Positions 35,265 to 48,200 of a stretch of DNA of 64,000 bases are shown here, one piece after another (the stretch's first letter is position 1; each line of letters begins with the position of its first letter). Below the pieces are notes generated by a model. The model was not told the DNA's origin. It saw only the letters and a program-made list of their open reading frames with translations, and did no database searches. Source of the stretch: Monodelphis domestica (lineage: Eukaryota > Chordata > Mammalia > Didelphimorphia > Didelphidae). The DNA is taken from NCBI RefSeq assembly GCF_027887165.1, contig NC_077235.1, positions 6,865,378 to 6,929,377 on the forward strand, written 5' to 3'. The translations under genes and the position numbers were made by a program.

Positions 35265-36290
35265 CCTAGCCTACTTTCCATGGTAACTCTTCCAAAGCAC
35301 ATCATCTCTTCAAATTTCCCTTGGCTCCTACTTTCTCCCTACTCTCTCAGCTGAGAACTTTGCCTCACACATTACTGGAAATAATGAGCTCTATTCTCCA
35401 TGAACTCCCTCTCCTCCCCTCTTCTTCTTCATCTTCTATCCCTCAGGTGCCTTCTGCTCCTCTCTCCCCCTTTTCCCACATCTCACATGATGAGTACTCC
35501 TTATAAGGCCAACCTCTCTTCTTATTCGAGTAATCCCATTCCACCATGTCTCTTCTAACAGATTGTCCCCTCTTTCATCTCCATTCTCTCACTTATCTTC
35601 AATCTCTCCCTCTCTACTGGCTCCTTTTCCATGCCTATAAACATGCTCATGTCTCCTCTTCCCTCACTTGATCCTTCCATGCCTGTTAACGATTATCTAT
35701 CACCCCTTAACCTGTCTGCCCTTTCCCACTAAACTCCTAGAAAAGGCTGTCTACACTCAGTGCCTCTACATCCTCTCTTCTTACCCCTTAAAGTCTGGTT
35801 TCTGATTGTATCGCTCCACCAAAACTGCTCTCCCCAAAGTTACAGATGACCTGCCAAAGCTGCCAAACCCACTGGCCTTTGCTCAATTCTCATTCTCCAT
35901 TGACCTCTCTGAAGCCTTTGACACTGCTGACCATTCTCTTTTCCTGGACACTCTCTTCTCTCTGGGTTTCTCAGATACCAGTCTCCTGGTTCTCCTCCTA
36001 CCTCTCTGATGGCTCCTTCTCTGTCTCTTTTTCCAAATAATGCCCTTTCTTTAATGCCCTCTTAATCCTAGTTCCTTCTCCCTGTTCATCATTCCCTTTT
36101 TAGCCTGTCTTGTGATGTATTTGTTTGCATGTTGCATTTGTTTGCATGCAATGTTCCCCCATTAGGCTGTAAGTTCCTTGAGGGAAGGAACTGTCTTTTG
36201 CCTCTTTTAGTATCCCTACTACTTAGTACAGTGCCTGCCATATAAAGAAGAAGCTTAATAAATGTTTACTGACTGATCAATAAATTCAGT
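35265..36290 (+). mobile_element. L2-type LINE fragment with RT remnant and 3' end
   Basis: Plus-strand translation around 35800-36040 gives STKTALPKVTDDLPK, then FSIDLSEAFDTADHSLFLDT and LFSLGFSDTS, matching the L2/CR1 RT palm (DLSAAFDTVDHxxLL). At 36160-36285 the classic L2 3' tail follows: ggctgtaagttccttgaggg, then 'agtgcctgccatat' and 'cttaataaatgtttactgac'. Stops interrupt the frame, so it is a 5'-truncated old copy. Confidence 0.82.
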
Positions 36291-36299
36291 TGAAGTAGT

Positions 36300-38340
36300 T
36301 TTAAGCATTGTTATACAGAAGGATTATGATTATTCCTTATTTATTCACCAAGTATTCATTCTAACTTATCTGGATACTTTTACTATAGCCAGCCTACACA
36401 GACTATGAGGGTTCTCATCCCAACTCACACTCATGCTAGCAAGAAGACTCCCCAGAGGGTAGCTAGTTACCTCTCCCCCTCATGGTTCTGGAGTTTTCTC
36501 TAATGCAATCATCAATACCAATTAATATCTTCTCATTACCATCAATAACAAAAACTAGAGCCTGATTATTAATTTAGCTAATTAAGACCAGGTTGTTTTT
36601 ACATAGGGATTATTTACTGAAATTATAGAGCAAGAACCAAAGATGTACAAAAATGGATCCCTAAATGAGGAGAACATTTGCCTTCTACCACTTCAGTTCC
36701 TAGGAATTGAATACGGCTACTTGTTACAAAGCTTTCACCCATCACCAAGGAACGTAGTTTCTCCATTGTGGAAAGTATGCCAGCTAATTGGTTGATTCAT
36801 TAAAAGGCTGTAGACTGCTCCTCTGGATTACGCCTGCACTGCTCAGCTGCCAACGAATTCTGGTCAGAACTCTAGTTCTTGGGCCTCTTGGGTGCTCTCT
36901 TTGAACCTCAAAAAGTCTTAAGTTAAAGCCAATACTCCTTCACCTAAGAGAAGAAAAAATAGACATAAAAGAGGGGAAAGCAGCTGTACCATGTACCTGA
37001 TGGTGAGCTGGTGCCAAAGGACCCAAGGCCTCTCTCCCACCTCAGGGGGTCACAGTTTATGACCCTCACTTGAAGGCAGCCAGGGAGAAAACTCTCTTTG
37101 GCCACTTAGTGCCTTCGGTGTGCACTCAGTTCTGCCTTAGCATCCAATACAAAGGCTTCATTACACAATGAGAAGCAAGCAAACAGTTAGTTCATACCTG
37201 CAGTATACTGTAAAGCAGAGAGCTGGACTCCACTATTCCACAGCATCAGGAACCTCCAGAAGCAGACTTGCCAAATGGGTATTCCAAGGCCTGGGTCCTC
37301 ACTGGCCAGTTCTGATTACTCTAATAATTTTCACAGTCTTGTTTAGAACTAGAAGTTATATGAACTTTCATATAAGCCCTTCAAAGTAATAAGAAAGCCT
37401 TTTGAAATAAAAAAGGGAGAAAAATTGGCGAAATAGTCTATAAGAAATCACCACCCCAATTCAAAATGAAATAACCTCTACTGCCGATCAAGTACCTCAG
37501 ACAAAGCATTCAAGTAGGACGTGGTTGAAAGTGATCTGAAACTAGGAAGCTATTATTTTGAATTATGCCTTTTTATTATTACAAATATCAGATGGCAGTT
37601 TTGCAAAGTCCAATTTACACATTAAAAAAAACTAATTCTATGCACATGTTCTCATCTGCACACATACCCTACATGCTTTTCATCTAGATTTTGGAACTGA
37701 TTAAAACATTTATTTCTAACCAGAAATGACAAAGTTATCGCAATTATAAATAGAGAAAGCAAGAGTTGATCAATCATAAAGTTTTTAGAATTACAAACCC
37801 AATAATACACTCCTTAAGAACCTTGGGCCTTCTAATTTTGCTGGGAATGAGGAGCTCTCTCAAAGACTTCTCTCTTTGTATCAGGCCAGCATAAATAACA
37901 TAAGAGAGCTCTTCCAACTTGAATTTTCCATGTACCCAATAAATGTTAAACTGACTGTAACAGACTTCACAAAAATAAAACATAGGTAGAAACTCTATGC
38001 TCCCTACGTACTAGAACCATATTTATCTTCAAATACAACTGTAACTAAAACCTATTTGTGAACAAATGACTAATTTGTGATTTTCTCCATTGAATTCATT
38101 TTAAATTTAGAGCCCAGGACATTTCCCAAAAAGCTCGATATAAGAGCTCAATGTTCTAGATGGATAATAGGCCAAAGGTACACCAGGTTCTAGGACTCAG
38201 CACCATTGGGTCAGAGTCTCAGAGTATCCTGTCCCCATCATTCAAAGTCAATTATCAGATTACAAAAGCAAGGAATACAATCAATGTACATTAAAATTCT
38301 GTCAACTTCAGGTCTTCATTTAATAAATATCAAATCTGTT
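36300..38340. other. Intergenic, no recognised feature
   Basis: Between the L2 3' end and a MAR1-type SINE. No ORF resembles a known protein; IL13RA2, the human neighbour 3' of LRCH2, was not detected here. Confidence 0.45.
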
Positions 38341-38345
38341 CCCTA

Positions 38346-38597
38346 GGGCAGGTAGGTGGAACAATGGGATCAAGCACTGGGCCTGAAGTCAGGAAGACTC
38401 ATGTTCACAAGTTCAAATCCAGTCTCAGAAACCTACTAGCTCTGTGGGACCCTTGGCAATTCACTTAACCCTGTAGGGCTTACTTCCTCAACTGGAAAAT
38501 GAGCTAGAGAAGGAAATAGTAAACCTCCCCAGCATCTCTGCCCAGAAAACCCCAAATGGGGTCATGAAGAGTTGGACGTGACTGAAACAACAACCCA
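38346..38597 (+). mobile_element. MAR1-type CORE-SINE
   Basis: 'ggcaggtaggtggaacaatg', 'actggaaaatgagctagaga', 'gaaaaccccaaatggggtca' and 'gacgtgactgaaacaacaa'; near full length. Confidence 0.87.
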
Positions 38598-38599
38598 AA

Positions 38600-41500
38600 T
38601 CTGCTTACTAGATAAGCAATTCCCTAAATTTGAAACTGCAGGTCAGGTTGTTAAATAACAGAGAATGCCTATACATTTAAATAGTTTTCCTGGGCAACAA
38701 TTCACTTTTATTCAAAATTCAATTAAGAGCATTCCCTAAGTTTATGATAAAATCTGGGAATTCAATTCAATCCAATAAACATTTATTGGCCACACATTCT
38801 TACAATATACATTTTAGGCAGTAACAGAAGGGAAACAAAGTCCTAGTCACTGCCATCCAAGACTTGATAGTATGAAGATGGGACAGTGTGGGTTGCAATT
38901 TTTTTTTGCTTCCAAGGAGAATTATGTGAAAATGAAAAATTAATTAACATTTTCTCCTCTATCTTCAGGTTAACCCAATTGAGTACCTCAGACAAAAGCA
39001 TTTGGGTAGGAATCTCTAAGGACGAGGCCTGGACCTGTAACCATGTCAGGCTGCCTCTATTTATGAACGAAGGCCGTTCCAATTTACTCTAGCTCTGCCC
39101 TCTCCACACAGACTGAAACCACTGCCGACCAGCTATATATTAGGTTATGTTCAAGTGAATGCTTTCGGTGTAAAAAGGTCTACTTATACTTGGGGGGTAC
39201 AAATTTGAGCTGGCTTTTGAAAGGGTGCATGAACATACATTTGTCACTGAAATGCTTCTAATGTGAACGCTTTTGGTGTGATCCACATTATACATACATA
39301 CTGTTCGACCCAGACTTTAAACCTTTAAACATGTGAAAAGAAATGGAGGTTTTGATATTGGAAAAAAAAGAAAGAAATGCTGTCCCAGACTTTTATTCTC
39401 TCATTTCCATTTTCTCTACCCACAGTTGGCATGGGTAATTTACAACGAGCAGTTTGACAGATTCTCAATGCAGGTGAAAATGGATTATGGTAGAGCTAGG
39501 ATCTAAGTACACATTTCCAAAGCTTCCAAAAGACTCAAGTAGAAAAAAGGTTAACCTAACATTATTTCAAGATAATGATTAACCAAACAGTAATACATTT
39601 TTACTCTGTGTTTCCATTCTAACATATCTAACATTTAAGCTTCCTTGTGCCACAAGGTCATTGAATCTTACAGAAGTAGCAATCTACCGTACTGTTATTT
39701 TAGGAAACATGAAAATAGTTCACTTTGATCATCTATCCCCCAGGGAACAGCAAATCCATTTTCTATAATGTAAAGAAATCATTCTTAATCCAGTAACTGG
39801 TGAAATAAATATATCATAATAGAAAACATTGCCAAAAACACCAACACCAAGTTTCAACACTGAAAATCTACTAAGAGAAATACATTGGAGCCTTGCTCTC
39901 TTGCTATCTTAGGAGACTGCACTACGCCACAGGACCATCTTCTGGGCCAAAATGCCTTTTGGTATACTTCAGACAAGTAAGTAAACCCCCCTGGATTAGG
40001 ATGGGAAGCTCCCACCTTACACTGAATTCTGCCTTTCAACAAAGAATGTTTTATTGAGGTTCTAGACTATTTTTAAAGTAATAAATAATTACTCAGTCAA
40101 TTATAGATAATAAGGTACTAGCCTAAAAGTCTTCAGGGTGGGTAACATTCCTGGGCTCCACTGAAGTACACTCATGTGAAATATAAAAGTACTTGTCAAG
40201 ATATAGCTGAATCATAAAGGGAATGATATGGTAAAAGAGTTAAGACACTACATTTTAATGGTTATATTACTGGAATGCTGTCAAATTTCTGTATAAAAAT
40301 GGCCTCTTGGCCATGTCTTACACACATTCATAGGCTACCCAAGTATTGCCCAAGGGAGGCAGTGATTGGTAACTACTTTGAGATATTTCAACAACAGACT
40401 AAATCCACTTTAATTCCTCAAAATCTTACAGCCACAAAGAAATGTACCTCCTGAAGAGCACCTATATGCTACTGGAGAAATGCTATCCTTTATTCTAAAG
40501 CCAAAATTCAATGCTAAATGGCACGGTTACTCACCAACTGGAGTAAAATATCAGAACCGCTCCTGAATCAGCTCTTAGTACAACACTGTTTGGTTTCATG
40601 GGTTTTATTCATTTAGAGATTGAAACTTGGACATCCTTTCTCTACTTTGCTCACCCCATACTGTCCCTCACCAAACTTAGAACTCTTTGAAATACCAAGG
40701 CCAACGTTTTAAATCAAATTGCATATGTATTAAGAGGTAATGAGTGCAATAATAATAATAATAATAATATTTTACAAAATACTTGGCACGGTTACTACAA
40801 AAGTCACCAGCCAGAGTTTTCTATGGGGAAAAAGGCCAAAATTAGGCAAATTTTAGAGCCCTCTCTGACTGCTGTAGCCTTCAAATTAGCCACCTTGAAA
40901 ATTAAAGGAGATTTGGACTCTAAACTCATGAGAGCCTTCCAGCTGGGACTTTCCTTGTGACTCACAGGCCACAATGGCAATACTGGGGCCCAGAAACAGG
41001 GCACCTCCACGGCACAATGCAGGAACATGAATATATTCAAATGGTGGCACTGAACACTGTAACCTAGTGAACTGCTGTCCTAGATTTTCAATTATTTATG
41101 AGATTGTTGTTGCTACACAGATGTATTGTGAAGCTAGGAAGGATGTAGTAACAAGTCTGAAAGTTGAGATGTCAACCTGAGGTTTTGGCAGTTGTATTAC
41201 AATATGCCTGCTATTCAGTATTTCCCTACTTCTCAAATCCCTCCCTGTTTTCTGGATCCTCTTTCACTATAATACAAAATAAAATATGACTCAAATGATA
41301 ATACATATTAAAAGATGATTCCATTTTGTAAAATTAAATAGCATCAATAAATCACACATATTATTTTTGACAACATGAAATAACTAAAAAATAGTGTGCA
41401 ATCAAACACGGTGAGGCATGCTTCAATCCTCACACATCACTGGCCTGGCAGAAAACTAGAAAATATCAGCAAAGTTCAAATGAACACATCCATACAGAGA

Positions 41501-42111
41501 GAAATTCCAAAAAGGTTTAAGACTCTAAGAGTCATCAATTACACAGGCACTTCCCATGTAAACAATCTCCAGCACAACTGAAACTGTGTTGGCACCAACC
41601 TAGCAGACTAAAAGAATCAAGGTTCCTTTTTTGCAAACTCTTCTGGTCTGTGTAGGTATCATACTCCCTAAGGACTGGAGAATTCATGAAGTATATAAAT
41701 TATATTTGAGTGTAATTAAGGACTCAAATATAAGACTATTGGGAATTAGTAAAAATGGATTAATTTCTGATAGCTACCCTTATGTGGAGATTTCAAAATA
41801 TGTTAAGCCACATTTTCAATTTACCAATAATCTAGTTTTTCCAAAAATAATCAAGCATTATCAATTGATTTAGTAGTAAAAAGAATCTGTGTACATGAGA
41901 AACTGTTTTCTGAATCTCGTTTTTAAAGGAGCTTCATTACTTAACCAAGCTTTCTTTGATTGGACTTCAATGTCATCTATACAATAAAACAAAGACATCA
42001 TTCTAGACAAAAACTTTTTCATTGGCCATTCTCATTCAGAAAGCTGAGGTGCACAAAATGAGTACAAATAAATAAAACTAGAATTTGTTTGTATAATTAT
42101 TTCCAGTCAGG
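38600..42111 (-). other. LRCH2: Probable LRCH2 3' UTR and immediate downstream region
   Basis: About 3.5 kb after the stop codon holds no SINE, LINE or LTR that I can recognise, only an (AAT)n run at 40748-40769, which contrasts with the repeat-rich DNA on both sides. Minus-strand AATAAA hexamers occur at 40604-40609, 40489-40494, 40050-40055, 39392-39397, 38782-38787 and 38707-38712. I cannot tell which one ends the transcript. The extent as UTR is inference. Confidence 0.45.
40748..40769. repeat. (AAT)n microsatellite
   Basis: Seven AAT units in the presumed LRCH2 3' UTR region. Confidence 0.9.
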
Positions 42112-42231
42112 TCAAGCTGCTGACAGTTGAGATGCTTTAGTAGTGGGCAGCTCCAGAAGAGCCTGAACTGTAACGCCGACTTTCACCAGACCTCTTTCTT
42201 CCAAAATATGGTGCGGCAAGCAGAGTCTTTC
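42112..42231 (-). CDS. LRCH2: LRCH2 terminal coding exon and stop
   Basis: 120 bp, acceptor cttttccag. It encodes ERLCLPHHILEERGLVKVGV, TVQALLELPTTKASQLSAA and a TGA stop at 42114-42112. The end is the LRCH2-type soluble C-terminus. LRCH1 has PLHILEEKGLSQVAVTVQAL here, and LRCH3/4 carry a transmembrane end. A second open frame through the exon ends earlier and has no support from exon phase. Confidence 0.95.
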   Translation of the reverse strand, partial: ERLCLPHHILEERGLVKVGVTVQALLELPTTKASQLSAA

Positions 42232-45200
42232 CTGGAAAAGAAAAAGGGCAAGATGTGATCTCCAGGCCACCACTTTGTAATGATATGACAGAACTTCACT
42301 AACTCAGTGAGAGACCAGTAGGATAGAGATAGACAGGTCTGACTGAGAAGGCACTTATTTAAACTGTTTACTTTTCTTGAAAAAAGTATAAAGACACTGA
42401 CTAAGGCAATAGTTTTCTCTAGTAAACATTATTAGGAGACTGGCTTTAGTAAATGATGACAGAGGATGGATAAATGATGATAGAGGAAACTCGAGATGTT
42501 TATTCTCTTAAATAACTTGTCTCTGGCAAATCTTTGACCTTGAAATATGAAACAATGCAAATTTCTGCCCAGCCTAACCCAGTCAAAACTATTACTCTGC
42601 CATTCAACATACTAAGAGTATCTGTTAAATACAATATGACACTATTTTTGTGTTTTCAAATTAATTCTTTCAGTAAGTTGAAGTAAGAAAGAATTCTACA
42701 TTTTCAAAATAAACTGTGTGGTCTTAGTTTTAAAACTAAAACAAAAACATTAAAATAAAAATGGCAAAGAAGGTAAATACAGGGAATAAAAGTATGTTAG
42801 AAAAATACACCGAATCTGGAATGGCTGAACAAATTATAGCATATGATGGTGATGGAATACTATTGTGCTATAAGAGATGATGAACTGCCTGATTTCTATA
42901 AGAACTGGAAAGACTTCCATGAACTGGTGTGTAGTGAAATGAGCAGAACCAGGAGAACATTGTACACAGTAACTGAAACGTTGTGGGGTGATCAAATGTA
43001 ATTGACTTTGCTACTAGTAGCAATGCAATGATCCAGAACATTCCTAAGGGACTTATGAGAAAGAACGCTATCCACATCAAGAGAAAAAACTATGGGAGAA
43101 GAAACGGAGAAGAAAAACATATCACTTGTTTATATGGGTATATGATTTAGGGTTTTGATTTTAAAAGATCACTCTATTACAAAAGGGAATAATACGGAAA
43201 TAGGTATTGAGTGATAATGCATGTATAACCCAGTAGAATTGCTTGTCAGCTCTGGAGAGGGGGAAGGAAGAGGGGAGGGAAAGAACATGAATCATGTAAT
43301 CATGGAAAAATTTGTTTAAATTAAAAAAGAAAGAAAAATACATCCTCATTTCAGAAAATGGGAAGTGCAGTTTTGAAACAACAGGAATCTTGCATAGAAA
43401 TAATTATTAGTTAATAAAGAAGAAAAAACAAAAATCTATTGCCACCACCCCTAGAATCATAAGTGTATCATATATAAGACATCCTAGAAAGAAGTTTTTT
43501 AAAAAGATTCTATAAAACTAATACTCTATTTTAAAAATTAAGAATAATTTTAAAATCGGGGCACAATATGGTTCAATGAAACATGTGCTGCATTTCGGGG
43601 TGGGTGGGTAGTAAGAAGTTCTGAGTACACATCCTAACTGTTACTAGTCTCTATGTGACTTTGGGCAAGCCAGTCTCTGGCCTTCAACTTTCCCATCTGT
43701 AAAATAAGGAAAGTGAACCAGGCAGCCTCCAAAGTCCTCTCCAGTCTTTGAGCTGTGATTCAAGGATCCCATGACAATAAGCTACAACTTTAATTTCTTT
43801 TCTTAGAAAAGGGGGGCTCGTTCCCGTTCATATCCACTGAAGACAAAACTCCAATAAGGCCCACTTTTCTGTAACCTTCAATGGACAGTTAGGCTGACCC
43901 AAATCCATTATAGCCTACTGCTCCAGGCATACAGTCAGGCCTTCTCACAGTTTACAAGAACAATTTGACAGTGTCACATTTTGTCATTTTTATGCTTTAA
44001 ATCCTGCTTTAATTAGGTAGGATCCTACTTTCAAGCCTTCATTTGATGGTAGTGAAGACTCTGTGAAAGGTGAACAAAATCACTGCTAATCACACAAAAC
44101 TTGCCTAATCCAGACACTGCCAAAGACTGTTGCTAACATTTTCTAGAAATAAAGAAAATAAAAAAGAGAATGTTAGCTAGGACTGTTCACCATGAACTTG
44201 AATTGTCAACCCAGACCTTCCTCTGTAGGCCTGCAGAGGATTAGAAACCAAGGCCTCCTAACGAGTACAATAACCCAAGACTCAAACTCTCATGACTGCC
44301 CAGCCTGTAAGTACAGTGGTCTGCATCAGCAGTTGTTCAGGCCTGTGGAGAGCTGGAACCCTCTGCTGCCACTCTCCATTTCAACAGCTTCTTAAACAGG
44401 TCAGAAAGATCCTAATAAAATGAGCTTAAACAGTGGCCAAAATTCAATCTGGCAATGAGGGAAAGTCACCCATGGGAGAGATACATATATCCTTCAGGAC
44501 CACAATGACACAGACCACATGCACTCTGAGTCTTTGTAGACTGTCTGCAAAAGTTTCTATGGCAGAAATCAATGTGCCGCTTCCTGGCCATCCTTTTTGA
44601 TGAGGAGCCTCTCCAGACTGAGCTGGCTTAATACTCAAATACAGAGTCCATTGCTAGGGCCTTCCAGCCTTCCCAAAAGGGAGGATAATCTGCCTCTACA
44701 TACCATGGGCACCTCCACCCATTGAGGAGGACTTCAGTGAAAGTGTATAAGAGGATTTTAAAGAGAACATTTAAGACAAATTCTAATTACCTGTGAGACA
44801 CCCAATTTTTTACAAGCATCAAGAAAGTTTTCTACATTTCTTCGACATTTTGCCATGCTTAGCTTAGGCTGTAAAGAGAAGAATTTCAAGTGTCATCAAA
44901 TTTTCATTAGCTAGAGGTCATCATGAACTTTATATAACAAAAGAGCCTGACTAAAAACGAAATCTATTTAGGTTTATTATTCAGTCACGCACTTCTAAAT
45001 TTACAACTGACTTGACAGAACTCACTCTGGATTTCAGGGACTTACCACTGCTGGTGATGGTACATGAATACTAGCTACAGAGCGTGGCCTTATGTGATTG
45101 GCTAAATGGCAAAGAACTACTCCATCCATTAATGCTGCTCCAATATCATCAGGCAAAATTACTTTTAACCTCGATTCAAGATTCTAGTTAAAGAAAAAAA

Positions 45201-48200
45201 AGAGGATGTGAATTGCAAACAGTTCTCATCTTCAAAAACAACAGGTGTACTTAGATTACAATTCATCATATAGCCAACATATTTTTAAGAGCACCACTTC
45301 CTTGAAAGTAAAACTAACCTAACTTTGCTGACCAATAATTGAAATCTGACTCCATTTCTGCACAGCAAATCAAAACCCATGATCTGACTTACATTACGAA
45401 GCTGTCGTATCTGCTCCCTTTCCTCCCTTAAGTGTTCCATCTTTCTTCTCATTGTAAATCCAGGATCTGCTGTCCCATATTCCTGGCGAGATGAACGGCT
45501 GAAAGCTATGAAAACCAGACATTTGCTCACTTTTAACAGAGGCAGCTAAAAGGGTGCATGAAAAAGTGCCAACCCAACACTGGCAAAAGAGGCATATTAA
45601 AAAGGAATCCGTACAAAATTAAGTGATGTGTGCTTCCATTTCCTCACCACTACATCAACACATTCTAAAACACATGAACGTAACAGACTGAAAACTTGCT
45701 CATCTGCATAACTGAGAACAACGGGATGAGAGCAAGCATGCAAACATTGTTGGATCCCTGTATGTGGTCTGCTCTGGGAATAAGTTGTTAGGGCTTTACT
45801 ACCTGACTTTAAAAACAGATTACTGAATGTCAGTCAGACTTTCATTCTCTTTATAGGAAAAGGAAATGATTCTTGAAGGCCAGTCTGCTTATTCATGGAT
45901 AAGGACTGCGAATCAATCCCTTGCCAAGGCACCTGGATGCATGCCCTTTTGAGTTTGCCAAAAGCAAAAAGATCACTTTGAAAGCCAGAATAATGGCATG
46001 CTATAATTTTCACCAAGAATGGGTCTGCTTGCAGGAATGGGTGTCCTGAGAGCAGCCCCAGAAGGCCAGAAGGAAGCCTCCAATATTTCTAAGACAAAGA
46101 ACTGAAGTGGTTTGGAGCCTGATGGTGAAAAGGGAGAGAAAAATGGCAAGCAAGAATTGCAAAGACAAATAAAGTGAAGAGAAAGTGATCTCTTAAGAGG
46201 GGAGAGGCCTGAATGCCATCTCACTTGGAAATGCTGGTTTCACACATAACCTAGGAGACATTGAATTGAGAGAATGTGTTTTACCTGATCTAGGCTTCAA
46301 GCCAAATGGACCGTGTGAACAACTGTCACTTCTGTCATAATCCTACAAATGAGAACAAACCGATATAACCTATTGGCTTTCACAGTCACCAACCTTGTTC
46401 ACATCTGTGCCCTTCTTTTGCCATACTCATTCTCCCCCTAAATGATACCCCTCTACCTAGGAGAGATGGGCGACTGAAAGTGGATCAAACATTTAACAAG
46501 CACAATTGATTTTTCTGATCAATTAAACACATAAGTCTTTATGTTTGTCTCACTGCACATGACATGAAAAAAGGGGCAGAAACAATGTCTATGAAAAGCC
46601 AGGAAATACATCATAGAATATGAGGAAATAAGGGTCTGGTCAAAGTCTCAGAAAAATCCAGTCGGCTCTGTATTGGTGCTCAACAACTCAACCAAAAATT
46701 ACATTAGTCAGCAACATTCACTGACTATCTACTAGGCGAAGAATTTCTAATAAAGGGGCAGAGCCTTAATTCTAAGTACTAGAATCTGCAGGGAAAATTC
46801 TAACCTGTTTTCAAGCACATAGGTGGACTTTAGGCTTCAAAGTCCTTCTCTATACAACTCATTTGATTAGCATGACAAGTTCATGAGGAAGCCAGAGCAC
46901 ATATAGTTATCTCCGTTTTATGGACAAAATGGAAGCAATTCGAATTCTCTTCCAGACTCTCAAATACCCAGCATGGAGTCCAGCGGAAGCTCTACTTAAG
47001 GCACCGTGCTTCTCTATTAGCTCAGATAATCAATACTGATGATGTACATGCAATAATAAATGCAAAAGGATTAAGGTGGAATCCCAGCCATGTTACTTCA
47101 GGTATCCAATTTGAAAACCTTCTGAAAATCACAGGGAGCTTATTTCCCCATACACAGTTATCAAAGGTTTCCCAAATTGCATTTTAAATTCTTGGTAAAA
47201 TATTATTAAGACACAAAGCAACCAAACAAATGTAAGAACGAAAAGGCCTGTCACCTCTTTTAAGGAAAAAGGGAAAACCCACCACCCTCTCCTGCCCACA
47301 CATTTGAGTAATATAATCTTATCTACTGAAACAAAATGAAGGCCTGCAATATTTTCCAGAGAATATGCACACATCCATCAGGAAATAAGAGCTCTGACCA
47401 AGCCCTGACCTCACAAGTTAACTGCAGAATCCGAAAAAGGTTCTAGAATTTGAGCTGGGAAGGAGTCCAGAGGCCATGCAGGTCAAACCTCTAGTTTTAT
47501 GGAGGAGTACACTGAAGCCCAGAAAGAGAAAGGGACATGGCCAAGATCACACAGAGATTAGCAGAGCTGGAACTTGAACATGGAGACGAGTGTTCTTTCC
47601 ACTCATGATCATCTGCTTAACTAGACATGTGGTAAGGCACAGCTTTACAATGCTAAAACAAGTCTAAGTGGGACGTAACCTTTAGAAAGTGGAAGTTTCT
47701 CACAAATTAGAACTCCTATCCTTCAAATTAATTATTTATTTTCAAATGATAAAGAGCTGGGAAATGCAGGAGACACAGATGAGTTACTTCTCAATAATAA
47801 TTCTCGGATACAAACTCAAAGATTAATCTTAATAAAGGAGAATGTGCCTAGAAAATGTAGCACTATTAACTTTCAATGAATATGCCTAATGGAATGTGTA
47901 TGACTTCCCATGGACAAAAAAGTGTTAACCAATAATATTGCACAAAAGATGAGGATGGAGTGAAGAGGTAAGGAGAACAAGGAACTCTGCACACACACAC
48001 ACGCACACGCACACACACACACACGTGTGCAGAAACAGAACATGTACCTCAGATGATACTGGAGACTGTGGGGACACATTAGCATTATCACTGTCTTGCT
48101 AAAATAAAGAGATAAAAATATGAAAACAGAGGAAATTAAAACATGTGAATGATGATCTAGGGAGACATACAAAAAACTAAAAATCATTTCAATCAACTAA

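Noticed and set aside
1-42000. IL13RA2, the expected neighbour 3' of LRCH2
   Set aside because: No fibronectin-III or WSxWS-type exon was recognised in any frame; it may lie further away or be too split to see by eye.
42132-42231. Second open frame in the LRCH2 terminal exon (KTLLAAPYFGRKRSGESRRY...)
   Set aside because: It would need a 2-base phase offset from the preceding exon; the phase-0 frame continues GVSQ|ERLCLPHHILEERGL, matching LRCH2 exactly.
47873-48196. 107-codon minus-strand frame with a Cys/Val/Ala repeat
   Set aside because: It reads through the AC repeat and runs across the LRCH2 exon in the wrong frame.
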